Below, in pieces: positions 33,675 through 43,394 of a DNA stretch of 64,000 bases. The position numbers and the translations under genes are program-made. The notes under the pieces were generated by a model that was not told where the DNA came from, searched no databases, and was given only the letters and a program-made list of their open reading frames with translations. How positions within the stretch are numbered: the first letter of the stretch is position 1; each line of letters opens with the position of its first letter. Source of the DNA: Luteolibacter luteus (GTDB lineage Bacteria; Verrucomicrobiota; Verrucomicrobiia; Verrucomicrobiales; Akkermansiaceae). The stretch spans positions 5,456,001 through 5,520,000 of the forward strand of contig NZ_CP051774.1 in assembly GCF_012913485.1 (NCBI RefSeq), read 5' to 3'.

Positions 33675-36600
33675 TCACTTCAAGCCCGCGAGGAACTCGA
33701 GGAGGTCCCGGAGTTCCGCGGGCTTGAGGATCTCACCCATCGGCGGCATCGCGCTGATCGGTGTGGTCTTGCTGGCGATGTCAGCCAGCGGCACCTCCAG
33801 CTTCTTGCCATCCGGCAGGGCGAGGAGCAGCTTCCCGTCCTTCACTTCCACGAAGGCTCCCGCCACGGTGCTGCCATCCTTCTTCGTCGCGGTCATGTTT
33901 CCATAGCCCGGGGCGATGTCTCCCTGTGGATCGACCAAGGCCTTGAGCAAATGTTCCCGACCCTTGCTGCCGATCTTGGCCAAGGGCGGGCCGACATTCG
34001 AGCCCTCCTCACCGATGCGATGGCAAGCGGTGCAATTGGCGGCGAGGTTCTCCTCGAAGATCCGCTTGCCCGTAGCAGCGTTACCTCCTTGGAGAACGTA
34101 GCTCCATTTCTCCAGCGGTTCCTTGCTGGCAAGTGTCGCTAGGACTTCATGTACGCTGTCGAGTTGCTGTGCTGAAGCGCTTTCGATGACCTCCAGCTGG
34201 ATTGCGGGATCAAGCTTGCCCGCAGAGAGATCGGTCAGGAGCGAATCGAGGGTGGATTTGGAATTGCGCAGCGAAGCCAGCAGGCGCACCGCGGCCTGGC
34301 GTTCCGCAAGGTCGCTAGACTTCATTCCTGTCTCCCGGATGTAGGCGAGGACCGCTTCGGGAGATTGGGCCCGGAGTTGCGTGGCCGCTTCAGTGCGCAG
34401 GGCGGGAAGCTTGTCCTTCAAGGCTGCCTCCGCGGCTTGCGGCCATTCGGCGGCCTTGCTGTTGTTCAAATGCCGGAGAGCCGCGATGCGAAGCGCCGGA
34501 TCGCGCCCCGGATCCAGCACTTGCTTGGCGAGTTGGGCAGGATCTTCTTTGACGCCCAAGGCATCCAGTGCCGCGGCGACGGCCTTCGAGAGCTGCGAAT
34601 CCTGTGCGAAGGGGGTGAGTAGTCCGGCAATCTTCGCCGCCAGCGTCGGCTCGATCTTCAATGGCTTGAGCGGGTCGTGATGGCCATCCACGGGATCGAG
34701 AGGCTCGTCCGAGTTCACGCTGGCAAGCGCTTCCAAGGCGACCTGGCGCAGGGGGAGTGGACGTGAGGAATTGGCGGCGAAGTTGGCGATCCGGAGCAGG
34801 GATTTCTCGTCTCCAATCCGACGGTTCGTGGTGATCGAGCGGCGGAGTGCCGATTCACGGGAGCCGGGCTGATCTTCCAGAAGTTCGGCCAAGGCGTCGG
34901 AGAGCGGCAGGACCTGCGGTTCACCGTAGAGAGCGCGGGCTGCTTCTGCGACAACTGCTGGATCTGCATCCGACAGCAGGGATTCCGCCATTTGGCGCAG
35001 AGCGGGTGAGGGAGCCTGGTTCGTGGATCCGCGTTGGATTCTCAAGGCGTCTTGGAAATAGTTTCTAAGTCCAACGATCGCCGCGAGCCTTACGGCAGGA
35101 GATGGATGGCTGGCAGCGCGCTGCCAAGTGCCTGCCGCAGCGCAATGAAGCGCGAAAGCCCCTGCATGCTGCAGGTAGGCATCCTTCCCGGCGTTCTTCT
35201 CAAGCATCGCCAGCACTCCATCGAGCTGTGCCTTGTCCTTCGCCTTGCCCACTGCCATCGCCGCGAGGAAACGAACGCGCGCGGAATCATCGGCGAGCAA
35301 GGGCCCAAAGCTCGCGGGCAACTTGCCACCGCACTCTCCGGCCCACTTGGCTGCCTGTCCGCGGAGTTCCGCGTCCTTGTTAGATGACAAGGTGGCAAAC
35401 AACACCTCATCGAACTGTCCGCCCTGCGAAAGGCCCCACAGCGCATGGATCCGTGCCAACTGCGCCGCGTTATCCGAAGCCGCGATCTTCCTCAGTCCGT
35501 CCCATTGCTTCCGTGTGACAAGTTCCCACTGGGCATCCAGGCGCACGCGCTGATCGGCGTGTCCGAGTCGCGTGAGCAGATCCTCCACACTCGCTTTCGC
35601 CGTGCCTTCCTTCAGCAGCTCAGCGACTTCCTTTCTGATCTCGCTACCTGCTTCCTTGGGGTCATCGATCTTCCAAACCGCACCCTTTTCCTTGAGCGGA
35701 TAGCCACCTTGCCAATCCGCCACGTAGAGTGCGCCATCGGGCCCGAAGTTGCAGCCCACGAAGGGCGTGCCGCTGGCCATCAGGTGATCACCGGTCATCT
35801 TGTAGGCCGCACCATCCGGCTCCAGCTTGAAGGCATTGATCTTCCCGGCGGGGAATTGGGTGAGAAAGAAGTGACCGCGATAGCGCTCGTTCAGTGCGGT
35901 CCCGGGATTGTGGGCAAAGCCGCTCGGGCCGTCGAGGTAGAGCGAAAGAGGGGGGAGGATCGAGGCCGGGCGATCCGGGCCATCAGGGAAGGCGATGCGC
36001 TCTGCCATCCACGGATTATATTTCCCCGCGCGGTATTGGTAGAAGCAGCGCCAACCGGTATCGGAACCCTCCACAATGTAGAGCAGGCGCTCCTTCTCGC
36101 CGGATTGGTCCGAGTCGTTGTCCACGCCGAAAATGTTCCCGTAATCGTCGAAGGCGATCTGTTGGACATTCCGCAGGCCGCGGGCGAAAACCTCGAACCC
36201 GCTGCCATCCGGATTGCAGCGCAGCAGCGCCCCCTCATGCGGATAGAGCCAACGGGTGCCCCCGCTGGTCACGTTCGTGCCCTTGTCACCGATGGTCCAG
36301 TAGAGCTTCCCGTCCGGTCCGAAGATGAGGCCGTGCATGTCGTGGCCCGCGTAGTTGATGTGCACGCCGAAGCCACTGGCGATTGCCTCGCGCTCGTCGG
36401 CTTTTCCATCGCCATCGCTGTCACGAAGCTTCCAGACATCGGGCGCGATGGTTGCGTAGACATCGCCATTCCGCGCCAGTACCCCCGCCGCAATTCCGGT
36501 GACCTCGGTATTGAAGCCTTCCGCGAAGAGGGTGGCGCTGTCCGCCACCCCATCCTGATCGGTATCCGCCAGCTTGTGGATCTTCTCGGTGTGGACGGTG

Positions 36601-36971
36601 AGATCCTGCCAATCGATCTTCCCGTCGCCGTTGTGGTCCTTCAGCGAGGGATGCTTCCGGAAGCGCTCGCTGGTGATGTTCTTCCGGAAGAAGGCCCGCT
36701 TGTCCTCGATCGAGCTGTGTGAAAGGTCGTCCGGAATCCACCAGGTGACCTCGCGAATATCCAGATCCGCCACCTTCCGGCGGGTGGTCTCGGTGACGTA
36801 GACCGAACCATCATTGTCCACCGCCACGGCGACGGGATTCATGAACATCGGCTCGCGCGCCACGAGGGAGCGGACGAGGCCGTTCTCACAAGGATAGCTT
36901 TCGGCAGGGCCGGAGAGCGAGATTCCGGGAAAGAGGAGGAAGAGGAGCGGGAAACGCGGGATCCGGACCAT
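33675..36971 (-). CDS. PVC-type exported dehydrogenase-like protein with HEAT repeats and cytochrome c domain
   Basis: A 1098-residue exported protein with signal peptide MVRIPRFPLLFLLFPGISLSG. The N-terminal half (to ~430) is a glucose-dehydrogenase-like propeller: AVAVDNDGSVYVTETTRR, GLIFGPDGKLYWTIGDKG, GLRNVQQIAFDDYGNIFGVDND, FGPDGALYVADWQGG; it also contains EF-like calcium loops DTDQDGVADSA and DSDGDGKADE. The middle (about 430-950) is made of helical HEAT-like repeats. The C-terminus carries one heme site CTACH (980-984), with a probable axial Met in SAMPPMGEIL. This architecture is typical of Planctomycetes/Verrucomicrobia and its substrate is unknown. A second copy of this type runs off the window end (60904). 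Confidence 0.9.
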   Translation of the reverse strand: MVRIPRFPLLFLLFPGISLSGPAESYPCENGLVRSLVAREPMFMNPVAVAVDNDGSVYVTETTRRKVADLDIREVTWWIPDDLSHSSIEDKRAFFRKNITSERFRKHPSLKDHNGDGKIDWQDLTVHTEKIHKLADTDQDGVADSATLFAEGFNTEVTGIAAGVLARNGDVYATIAPDVWKLRDSDGDGKADEREAIASGFGVHINYAGHDMHGLIFGPDGKLYWTIGDKGTNVTSGGTRWLYPHEGALLRCNPDGSGFEVFARGLRNVQQIAFDDYGNIFGVDNDSDQSGEKERLLYIVEGSDTGWRCFYQYRAGKYNPWMAERIAFPDGPDRPASILPPLSLYLDGPSGFAHNPGTALNERYRGHFFLTQFPAGKINAFKLEPDGAAYKMTGDHLMASGTPFVGCNFGPDGALYVADWQGGYPLKEKGAVWKIDDPKEAGSEIRKEVAELLKEGTAKASVEDLLTRLGHADQRVRLDAQWELVTRKQWDGLRKIAASDNAAQLARIHALWGLSQGGQFDEVLFATLSSNKDAELRGQAAKWAGECGGKLPASFGPLLADDSARVRFLAAMAVGKAKDKAQLDGVLAMLEKNAGKDAYLQHAGAFALHCAAAGTWQRAASHPSPAVRLAAIVGLRNYFQDALRIQRGSTNQAPSPALRQMAESLLSDADPAVVAEAARALYGEPQVLPLSDALAELLEDQPGSRESALRRSITTNRRIGDEKSLLRIANFAANSSRPLPLRQVALEALASVNSDEPLDPVDGHHDPLKPLKIEPTLAAKIAGLLTPFAQDSQLSKAVAAALDALGVKEDPAQLAKQVLDPGRDPALRIAALRHLNNSKAAEWPQAAEAALKDKLPALRTEAATQLRAQSPEAVLAYIRETGMKSSDLAERQAAVRLLASLRNSKSTLDSLLTDLSAGKLDPAIQLEVIESASAQQLDSVHEVLATLASKEPLEKWSYVLQGGNAATGKRIFEENLAANCTACHRIGEEGSNVGPPLAKIGSKGREHLLKALVDPQGDIAPGYGNMTATKKDGSTVAGAFVEVKDGKLLLALPDGKKLEVPLADIASKTTPISAMPPMGEILKPAELRDLLEFLAGLK

Positions 36972-37127
36972 GTGCTTCCCTCTACGGAGACCCGACCGCG
37001 GCGGTTTTCAATCCGGAAACTCACCGCTTCGGGGGAGATGAGGCCTTCTACCCATTCCGGCGTGCCCTGCGGCACTTTGAGCTAGGGTGATTGCCCGGCG
37101 GAGCCTCGCACTAGAGGAGCCCGATCT

Positions 37128-38060
37128 TCAATCCCGCCGCGTCAGCTCGACGAACACATCCTCCAGCGTGGCGTCCTTTCGATACAGGCTGCGCATTGGC
37201 CAGCCGTATTGGGAGACCAGTTCATGGATCCGCTCGCGGGCATCGGTGCCGGAATCGACCAGAATCTCATAGTGGGTCCAGTCTTCGGCCAGCTTTTCAG
37301 AGGTGACCCGCTTTACGTGGTCCAGCCGTTGCAGGGCGGGGGAGATCACATCGGTGTCGCCCTGGACTTCCACATGCACCCGACCGGCGGCGCGCATTCC
37401 TGCAACCAGGTTTTGCGGGGTGTCCTGGGCCTTGATCTGGCCGCCATCGATGATGATGACCCGGCCGCAGGTCATTTCGACCTCGTGGAGGATGTGGGTG
37501 GAAAGCAGGATGGTGTGCTTCTCGGAGAGCTTCTTGATTAGGTCTCGGATCTGGCGGATCTGATTGGGATCCAGTCCGTTAGTCGGTTCGTCCAAGATCA
37601 GGAGCTGCGGCTCGTGGACGAGGGCATCGGCCAAGCCCACGCGCTGGCGGTAGCCCTTGGAGAGCACCTTGATCATCTTGCGGCGGACACCTTCAAGGCC
37701 GCAGGTCTCGATCACCTCGTTCACGCGGCGTCGGGCGTCGCTGCCGGAGAGACCTTTCAGGTTGGCGCGGAATTTCAGGTACTCCCGCACCCGCATGTCG
37801 TCATAGAGTGGCACGTTTTCCGGCATGTAGCCGATGCAGCGGCGCGCTTCGAGGGACTGGCGGAAGATGTCGTAGCCTGCGATCGTGGCGCTCCCGGAGG
37901 TCGGCGGCAGGTAACCGGTGAGCATCCGCAGGGTCGTTGTCTTTCCTGCGCCGTTCGGCCCGAGGAAGCCGACGATTTCGCCCCGTTCGACGTTGAAATC
38001 GATGCCGCGCACCGCTTGGTGGCGGGCGAAGCTCTTGGTCAGGTTCCGGACTTCGATCAT
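37128..38060 (-). CDS. ABC transporter ATP-binding protein (GldA/ABC-2 type)
   Basis: A 310-residue ABC ATPase: Walker A GPNGAGKTT, Q-loop region MPENVPLYDDMRVREYL, signature LSKGYRQRVGLADALVH, Walker B LLILDEPTNGLDP and the H-loop STHILHEVEMTCGRVIII. The C-terminal ~80 residues are an accessory region often seen in ABC-2 exporters and GldA-like proteins. The frame is open 43 codons upstream; ATG 38060 is the family start. No permease is adjacent: the next gene on the strand begins at 36971 and is unrelated, so the membrane partner must be elsewhere. Confidence 0.93.
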   Translation of the reverse strand: MIEVRNLTKSFARHQAVRGIDFNVERGEIVGFLGPNGAGKTTTLRMLTGYLPPTSGSATIAGYDIFRQSLEARRCIGYMPENVPLYDDMRVREYLKFRANLKGLSGSDARRRVNEVIETCGLEGVRRKMIKVLSKGYRQRVGLADALVHEPQLLILDEPTNGLDPNQIRQIRDLIKKLSEKHTILLSTHILHEVEMTCGRVIIIDGGQIKAQDTPQNLVAGMRAAGRVHVEVQGDTDVISPALQRLDHVKRVTSEKLAEDWTHYEILVDSGTDARERIHELVSQYGWPMRSLYRKDATLEDVFVELTRRD

Positions 38061-38204
38061 GGAAAGGGATAAGGAGCAGGATTTCCCCGGAAAAACCGGC
38101 CTTGTGCGTTGACGCGTCGGGGACGGCCTCTTACCTAAGCGCTGCGCGCGAGGGGCCAAGCGGGAATTTCCGCGATCTCCCGCCGGCACCCGAAATTACC
38201 GCTC

Positions 38205-40985
38205 ATGAAATCGTCGGTTTCCGCCCGCTTCAATGCGGACTTGCTGGAGGAACAATACGCGCTGTGGTGCGCGGATTCCCGCTCGGTCGACCCCACTTGG
38301 GCGGCCTTTTTTGAAGGCTTCGAACTGGGGGTGGCTCAGACCAAGCCCCGGGGCGGTGCCGGAGAGAGCGCCCCCGTCGCCCAGGCCGCAGCCGCTCCCG
38401 CGGCCACCGAGGCCGACCAGACCTTCTACGGGAAGGTCGTGAGCCTTGTTTATAATTTTCGCACGCTGGGCCACACCCAGGCGTCGATCAACCCGCTCAG
38501 CGGCCCGGAGCGCAATCCGCGCCTGAGCCCGGAGCAATTCGGTTTTACCGAAGCCGACCTCGAAAAGGAGGCCTCCAACCCGCTTTTCCGCGACGGCTCG
38601 AAGATGAAGCTGCGCGACATGCTGGCCGCGCTGGAAGCCACCTACTCCGGCTTCATTGGCTTCGAATTCACGCATATCCATAATACCACGGTGCGCCATT
38701 GGGTGCGCCGCCACATCGAGCAGCACGCCCTCCGCGAGGCCGATCCGGCCGACCGCAAGGTCCGTGCCCTTGGCTGGCTGATCGAGGCGGACAGCTTCGA
38801 GAATTTCCTTGGTAAGAAGTTCCTCGGCGAGAAGCGCTTCTCGCTGGAGGGCGGTGAAGGCGCGATGGTGGTCCTGAATGCGATTCTCGAGAAGTGTCCG
38901 TCCGCGGGCGTGCTGGAGATCGAGATGGGCATGGCCCACCGCGGTCGCCTCAATGTGCTGGCGAACTTCGTCCGCAAGTCGCTGACTACCATTCTTTATG
39001 AGTTCACGCCGAATTACATGCCCGACCTCGTGGCGGGCGATGGCGACGTGAAATATCACCTCGGTTACGAGAGCGTCCGCGAACTGCCCGATGGCAAGGT
39101 GCGCGTGAGCCTGGCCGCCAACCCGAGCCACCTCGAAGCCGTGAACGCGGTGGTCGAGGGCAAGGCCCGCGCCCGCCAGCGCCTGATCGGCGATGACGGC
39201 GTGAAGACCGACCGCAAGCGCGTGCTGCCGATCCTCCTTCACGGGGACGCCGCCTTCGCCGGCCAAGGTTCCGTGGCTGAAGTGCTCAACCTTTCCCAGC
39301 TTCCCGGCTACCGCACGGGCGGCACGATCCACCTGATCGTCAACAACCAGATCGGCTTCACCACGATGCCGGCTGACGCCCGCTCCTCCGCTTACGCGAC
39401 GGACGTGGCGAAGATGATCGAGGCCCCGATCCTGCACGTGAACGGTGAGGAGCCGATGGAACTCTACTGGGCGGCGCAGTTCGCCCTCGAGTTCCGCCAG
39501 AAGTTCGGCCGCGATGTGGTGATCGACATGTATTGCTACCGCCGCCAGGGCCACAACGAGACCGACCAGGCCGCGTTTACCCAGCCGCACATCTACAAGC
39601 TGATCCAGAGCCGCGAGACGATCGGCCAGATCTACAAGAAGCAACTCGTCTCCGAAGGCGTGCTGACTCAGGCCCAGGCCGACCAGATCGAGAAGGACAT
39701 CTGGGACAAGTTCGAAGCGGGCCACGCCAAGATGCTGGAACTCCAGGCCACCGGCGAGCGTAGCGCTTTCAGCGGCTCGACTGCGGTGGAGCAGGTGGAA
39801 TACAACCATGCCCCGGTCCGCACCGGTATCTCGAAGGATCTTCTCCAACACGTCGGCAAGGTGCTCACCACCGTGCCGGAAGGTTTCAACCTTCACCCGA
39901 CGCTGGCCAAGCGCTTCATCCCGCGCCGTGAGGAAGCTCTGCAGAATGGTGGTCCGATCGATTGGGCCTTCGCCGAGTCCCTCGCATGGGGCGCCCTGCT
40001 TTCCGAAGGTCATCAGGTCCGCCTGTCCGGCCAGGACTGCCGCCGCGGCACCTTCTCGCAGCGCCACGCGGTGTTCTACGATTCCGAGAGCCGCGACCGC
40101 TACATCCCGCTTGAGCACGTGAGCGAGAAGCAGGCGAAGTTCTGCGTCTACAACTCGCTGCTCTCCGAGTTCGCGGTGCTGGGCTTCGACTACGGCTACT
40201 CGATCGGTGCTCCAAACATGCTGACCCTTTGGGAAGCGCAGTTCGGTGACTTCTCGAACGGTGCCCAGGTCATCATCGACCAGTTCATCGCCTCCGCGGA
40301 ATCGAAGTGGCAGACGCCGACCGACCTGGTCCTCTTGCTGCCGCACGGCTACGAAGGCATGGGTCCGGAGCACTCCAGCGCCCGTCTGGAGCGCTTCCTG
40401 CAGCTTTGCGCGGACAAGAACATGATCGTCGGCAACTTCACCACGCCGGCCCAGTACTTCCACGCGCTGCGCCGCCAGAAGATGCGTCCTTTCCGGAAGC
40501 CGCTGGTGCTGATGACGCCGAAGAGCCTGCTGACCCGTCCGGAAGCCGTTTCCTCCGAGGCGGATTTCCTCGAAGGTTCCTGCTTCCAGGAAGCACTGCC
40601 GGATCCGATCCACTTCGAAGATCCGAAGTCGGTCGAGCGCATCATCTTCTGCACCGGCAAGGTCTTCTACGATCTCGCCGCCTACCGTCAGGAGCACGAC
40701 ATCAAGAACACGGCGATCATCCGTATCGAACAGCTCTATCCCTTCCACGATGAGCTGGTGAGTGCCTTGGCCAGCCAGTATCCGGCCGCGAAGAACTTCG
40801 TCTGGTGTCAGGAAGAGCCGCTCAACATGGGTGCTTGGTCCTACATCTTCCCGCGCTTGGAGAAGGCGCTCGGCCAGAAGGTCCGCTACGCCGGCCGCGA
40901 CCGTGCTTCCAGCCCGGCTGCAGGTTCGAAGGCGCAGAGCTACAAGGAGGCGAAGTCCTTCCAGGAAGCCGCCTTCAAAATCTGA
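38205..40985 (+). CDS. sucA: 2-oxoglutarate dehydrogenase E1 component
   Basis: A 926-residue thiamine-diphosphate enzyme decarboxylating 2-oxoglutarate and passing the succinyl group to E2 lipoyl. It has the normal E1o build: N-terminal helix (SSVSARFNADLLEEQYALWCADSRSVDPTW), an Ala/Pro linker, the substrate loop around LGHTQASINPLSG, GMAHRGRLNVL, the ThDP signature region GDAAFAGQG...LPGYRTGGTIHLIVNNQIGFTT, and the C-terminal LLPHGYEGMGPEHSSARLERFLQL and CTGKVFYDL. Length is normal for family members with a short N-terminus. It is followed after 58 bases by sucB; the E3 gene (lpd) is not nearby. Confidence 0.97.
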   Translation: MKSSVSARFNADLLEEQYALWCADSRSVDPTWAAFFEGFELGVAQTKPRGGAGESAPVAQAAAAPAATEADQTFYGKVVSLVYNFRTLGHTQASINPLSGPERNPRLSPEQFGFTEADLEKEASNPLFRDGSKMKLRDMLAALEATYSGFIGFEFTHIHNTTVRHWVRRHIEQHALREADPADRKVRALGWLIEADSFENFLGKKFLGEKRFSLEGGEGAMVVLNAILEKCPSAGVLEIEMGMAHRGRLNVLANFVRKSLTTILYEFTPNYMPDLVAGDGDVKYHLGYESVRELPDGKVRVSLAANPSHLEAVNAVVEGKARARQRLIGDDGVKTDRKRVLPILLHGDAAFAGQGSVAEVLNLSQLPGYRTGGTIHLIVNNQIGFTTMPADARSSAYATDVAKMIEAPILHVNGEEPMELYWAAQFALEFRQKFGRDVVIDMYCYRRQGHNETDQAAFTQPHIYKLIQSRETIGQIYKKQLVSEGVLTQAQADQIEKDIWDKFEAGHAKMLELQATGERSAFSGSTAVEQVEYNHAPVRTGISKDLLQHVGKVLTTVPEGFNLHPTLAKRFIPRREEALQNGGPIDWAFAESLAWGALLSEGHQVRLSGQDCRRGTFSQRHAVFYDSESRDRYIPLEHVSEKQAKFCVYNSLLSEFAVLGFDYGYSIGAPNMLTLWEAQFGDFSNGAQVIIDQFIASAESKWQTPTDLVLLLPHGYEGMGPEHSSARLERFLQLCADKNMIVGNFTTPAQYFHALRRQKMRPFRKPLVLMTPKSLLTRPEAVSSEADFLEGSCFQEALPDPIHFEDPKSVERIIFCTGKVFYDLAAYRQEHDIKNTAIIRIEQLYPFHDELVSALASQYPAAKNFVWCQEEPLNMGAWSYIFPRLEKALGQKVRYAGRDRASSPAAGSKAQSYKEAKSFQEAAFKI

Positions 40986-41043
40986 TCCCTCGTCCGCCGG
41001 TCCCTAAAAATTCCTGATCCGTCATCCGTCATTTCCTCTCCGC

Positions 41044-42468
41044 ATGTCTCTCGAAGTCAAAGTACCCGCCGCCGGTGAATCCATCACCTCCGCCAACGTG
41101 GCCCGTTGGCACAAGAAGGAAGGTGAAAGCGTCCGCAAGGGCGAAGTCCTGGTGACGCTGGAAACCGACAAGGTTTCCAGCGAGCTCGAAGCCTCCGCTG
41201 ATGGCACCCTGCACATCATCGTCGGGGAAGGCGAGGAAGTGGCGATCGGCACCGTGATCGCTAGCATCGAGGAGGGTGCCGCTTCGGCTGCACCTGCCGC
41301 TGCAGCTTCGGCTCCCGCCGCCGCTCCTGTTGCTGCCTCCGCGCCGAGCGGTCAGGTGATCGACGTGAAGGTACCCGCCGCCGGTGAGTCCATCACCTCC
41401 GCCAACGTGGCCCGTTGGCACAAGGGCGATGGCGCTGCCGTGAACAAGGGTGACGTGTTGGTGACCCTGGAGACCGACAAGGTTTCCAGCGAGCTTGAGG
41501 CTGACGCCTCCGGCACGCTCAAGATCGTGGTCGCGGAAGGTAATGAGGTGTCGATTGGCACCGTGATCGCACAGATCACTGTGGGTGCTGGTGCTCCTGT
41601 GGCAGCGCCGGCTCCTGCTGCCGCGGCAACGCCCGCGCCTGCTCAGGCAACCGCCCCGGCTCCTGCCGCTGCTGCTCCCGCTCCGACAGAGGCCGCGAAG
41701 CCCAAGCCGGACTTCACCGCGCTGTCCGCTCCGGCTCCGCGCGAGACTGCTTCCGCCGAAGTTTCCAACGGCCGCACCACCCGCAAGAAGATGAGCATGC
41801 TGCGCCGCAAGATCGCGACGCATCTCGTCAATGCCCAGCAGACCGCTGCGATCCTGACGACCTTCAACGAGGCCGACATGACCGCGGTGATGGACCTGCG
41901 CAAGGCGGTCCAGGAAGACTTCCTGAAGAAGCACGGCGTGAAGCTCGGCTTCATGTCCTTCTTCGTGAAGGCCGTGGTGCAGGCGCTGAAGGACGTGCCA
42001 CAGGTGAACGGCATGATCGACGGCCAGGACATCGTGCAGAACCACTTCTACGACATCGGCGTGGCCATTGGCACCGAGAAGGGACTGATCGTCCCGGTGA
42101 TCCGTGATGCCGACAAGAAGAGCTTCGCTCAGATCGAGCAGGACATCATCGACTACGCAAAGAAGGCGAAGGAAGGGAAGATCGGCATCGAAGACCTGCA
42201 AGGCGGTGTTTACACGATCTCGAACGGCGGCACCTACGGTTCGCTGCTCAGCACCCCGATCCTCAACCCGCCCCAGAGCGGTATCCTCGGCATGCACACC
42301 ATCCAGCAGCGCCCCGTGGCCTTGAACGGTCAGGTGGTGATTCGCCCGATGATGTATCTCGCCATGAGCTACGACCACCGCTTGGTGGACGGCAAGGAAG
42401 CGGTGACCTTCCTGATCCGCATCAAGGACTGCATCGAGAACCCGACGCGCCTGATGCTGGAGATGTAA
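41044..42468 (+). CDS. sucB: 2-oxoglutarate dehydrogenase E2 (dihydrolipoyl succinyltransferase), two lipoyl domains, no E3-binding domain seen
   Basis: A 474-residue acyltransferase forming the core of the 2-oxoglutarate dehydrogenase complex. Two lipoyl domains occupy about 1-78 and 105-180, each with the site [12 protein letters not shown] (lipoyl lysines K43 and K146), separated by Ala/Pro linkers. The catalytic domain begins near residue 245 ([19 protein letters not shown]) and ends with the active-site [12 protein letters not shown] (His445). Between them, residues about 180-245 are an Ala/Pro linker plus [18 protein letters not shown]; the ~35-residue peripheral subunit-binding domain (PAVRxxAxExx...GTGxxGRxxxxDV pattern) expected in bacterial E2 is not visible. 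DNA of the two lipoyl domains is almost identical over long stretches. It is cotranscribed with sucA. Confidence 0.93.
   Translation: MSLEVKVPAAGESITSANVARWHKKEGESVRKGEVLVTLETDKVSSELEASADGTLHIIVGEGEEVAIGTVIASIEEGAASAAPAAAASAPAAAPVAASAPSGQVIDVKVPAAGESITSANVARWHKGDGAAVNKGDVLVTLETDKVSSELEADASGTLKIVVAEGNEVSIGTVIAQITVGAGAPVAAPAPAAAATPAPAQATAPAPAAAAPAPTEAAKPKPDFTALSAPAPRETASAEVSNGRTTRKKMSMLRRKIATHLVNAQQTAAILTTFNEADMTAVMDLRKAVQEDFLKKHGVKLGFMSFFVKAVVQALKDVPQVNGMIDGQDIVQNHFYDIGVAIGTEKGLIVPVIRDADKKSFAQIEQDIIDYAKKAKEGKIGIEDLQGGVYTISNGGTYGSLLSTPILNPPQSGILGMHTIQQRPVALNGQVVIRPMMYLAMSYDHRLVDGKEAVTFLIRIKDCIENPTRLMLEM
41059..41421. repeat. Near-identical DNA repeat encoding the two lipoyl domain starts
   Basis: From GTACCC at 41062 and again at 41371 (offset 309 bases, 103 codons), about 50 bases covering codons [18 protein letters not shown] match except for one or two synonymous changes, and the lipoyl-lysine stretch about 90 bases further on is again almost identical. 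The synonymous identity points to recent duplication or gene conversion inside sucB. Confidence 0.75.
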
Positions 42469-42492
42469 TCCCCGCCAAGCTTGGCTGATTTC

Positions 42493-42528
42493 AAAGCGGT
42501 GTCATCCGGAAGGGTGGCACCGCTTTTT
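42493..42528 (+). terminator. Intrinsic terminator of sucAB
   Basis: Nine-base stem AAAGCGGTG (42493-42501) with CACCGCTTT (42518-42526), a 16-base loop and a run of five T (42524-42528). Confidence 0.88.
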
Positions 42529-42550
42529 CATTCTCAAAGGTTAGGGGCGG

Positions 42551-42580
42551 AGGCCTTCGCCCGGCCGATGGGCAAGGCCT
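42551..42580 (-). terminator. Terminator-like hairpin after the 42609 gene
   Basis: AGGCCTTCGCCC (42551-42562) pairs with GGGCAAGGCCT (42570-42580) with one bulged base. It lies 28 bases past the stop of the minus-strand gene; the T-run is lacking, so stability or Rho-aided stop is possible. Confidence 0.4.
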
Positions 42581-42608
42581 AACAGCAAAGACAGCTCGTC
42601 GACGAACT

Positions 42609-43202
42609 TCACTTCTGCTCTACCTTCACTTCCCATAGCGGGGCGGAGGTAAAGCGGAAGACCCGCTCGTGTGTTGCTTCGCAGACGAGCTTCACGGAGA
42701 AGGCTCCTTCATCCTTCGGGTCCACGACGCCGCGATGGACAACCGAGGATTGCAAGGTTCCGAAATGCTGGCTTCCACGCCAGAGCAGCTTCGGCTCTTT
42801 GGGATCGTTACGATCGATCACGAAAATATCGCACCAGATCACCGGGCTAGGGCCGGCATTGCCGTCTCCACTAAGACGAAGGGACAGCTGGGCCGCGACC
42901 AAGGCGCGACCCCCATCGGGAAAGCGACGCTCCTCCGCGAAGACCACAGGGAATTCGCTGGTCTCATCGGGGAACAACGCCTTGCGCAAGGCGATCCATT
43001 CCGAAGACGGGGCAAGTGCGTAGACCTTCGACCCGAGGTGTTGGTCCGGGCCCAGCTTCTTGTAGCTGGATCCCTCGGGAATGCCTGCGTTCCGGTAGAA
43101 GACGATCTCTCCCGGCGGCACCAGCGGTACTGTGGCTTCTCCATGGGCACCTAGGCTAAGGGCGAAGACCCAGACACTGAGAATAACAGGCAAGCGGATC
43201 AT
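42609..43202 (-). CDS. Small exported hypothetical protein
   Basis: A 197-residue exported protein with signal peptide MIRLPVILSVWVFALSLGAHG. The mature part alternates beta strands and short loops: IVFYRNAGIPEGSSYKKLG, WIALRKALFPDETSEFPVVF, ALVAAQLSLRLSGDGNAGP, IWCDIFVIDRNDP, LLWRGSQHF and a final VFRFTSAPLWEVKVEQK. There is one cysteine pair (WCDIF and LVCEAT). I recognise no family. ATG 43202 is used rather than the upstream in-frame ATG because it gives the signal peptide. It is convergent with sucB. Confidence 0.75.
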   Translation of the reverse strand: MIRLPVILSVWVFALSLGAHGEATVPLVPPGEIVFYRNAGIPEGSSYKKLGPDQHLGSKVYALAPSSEWIALRKALFPDETSEFPVVFAEERRFPDGGRALVAAQLSLRLSGDGNAGPSPVIWCDIFVIDRNDPKEPKLLWRGSQHFGTLQSSVVHRGVVDPKDEGAFSVKLVCEATHERVFRFTSAPLWEVKVEQK

Positions 43203-43394
43203 GGCTGAGAAATCCGGATTGGTTTCAGGCGATCCCATGAAGCTATCCCATCGCGATTGTCACGGCGAGGGAATTTAGCCCCCGTTTTGGAAGCTCTTCC
43301 CAAACCTCGTGGAGGAATAGGCGCTAACATAGCCGGCCTGTCGGCTTCTGAAGCTTGCGGACTTCAGGGGAGAATACGAAAAGCCGATGGCGTC

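Noticed and set aside
38196..40748. 850-codon open frame antisense to sucA
   Set aside because: It mirrors the high GC3 codon pattern of sucA. The + strand frame has full E1 motifs; the antisense translation shows no domain.
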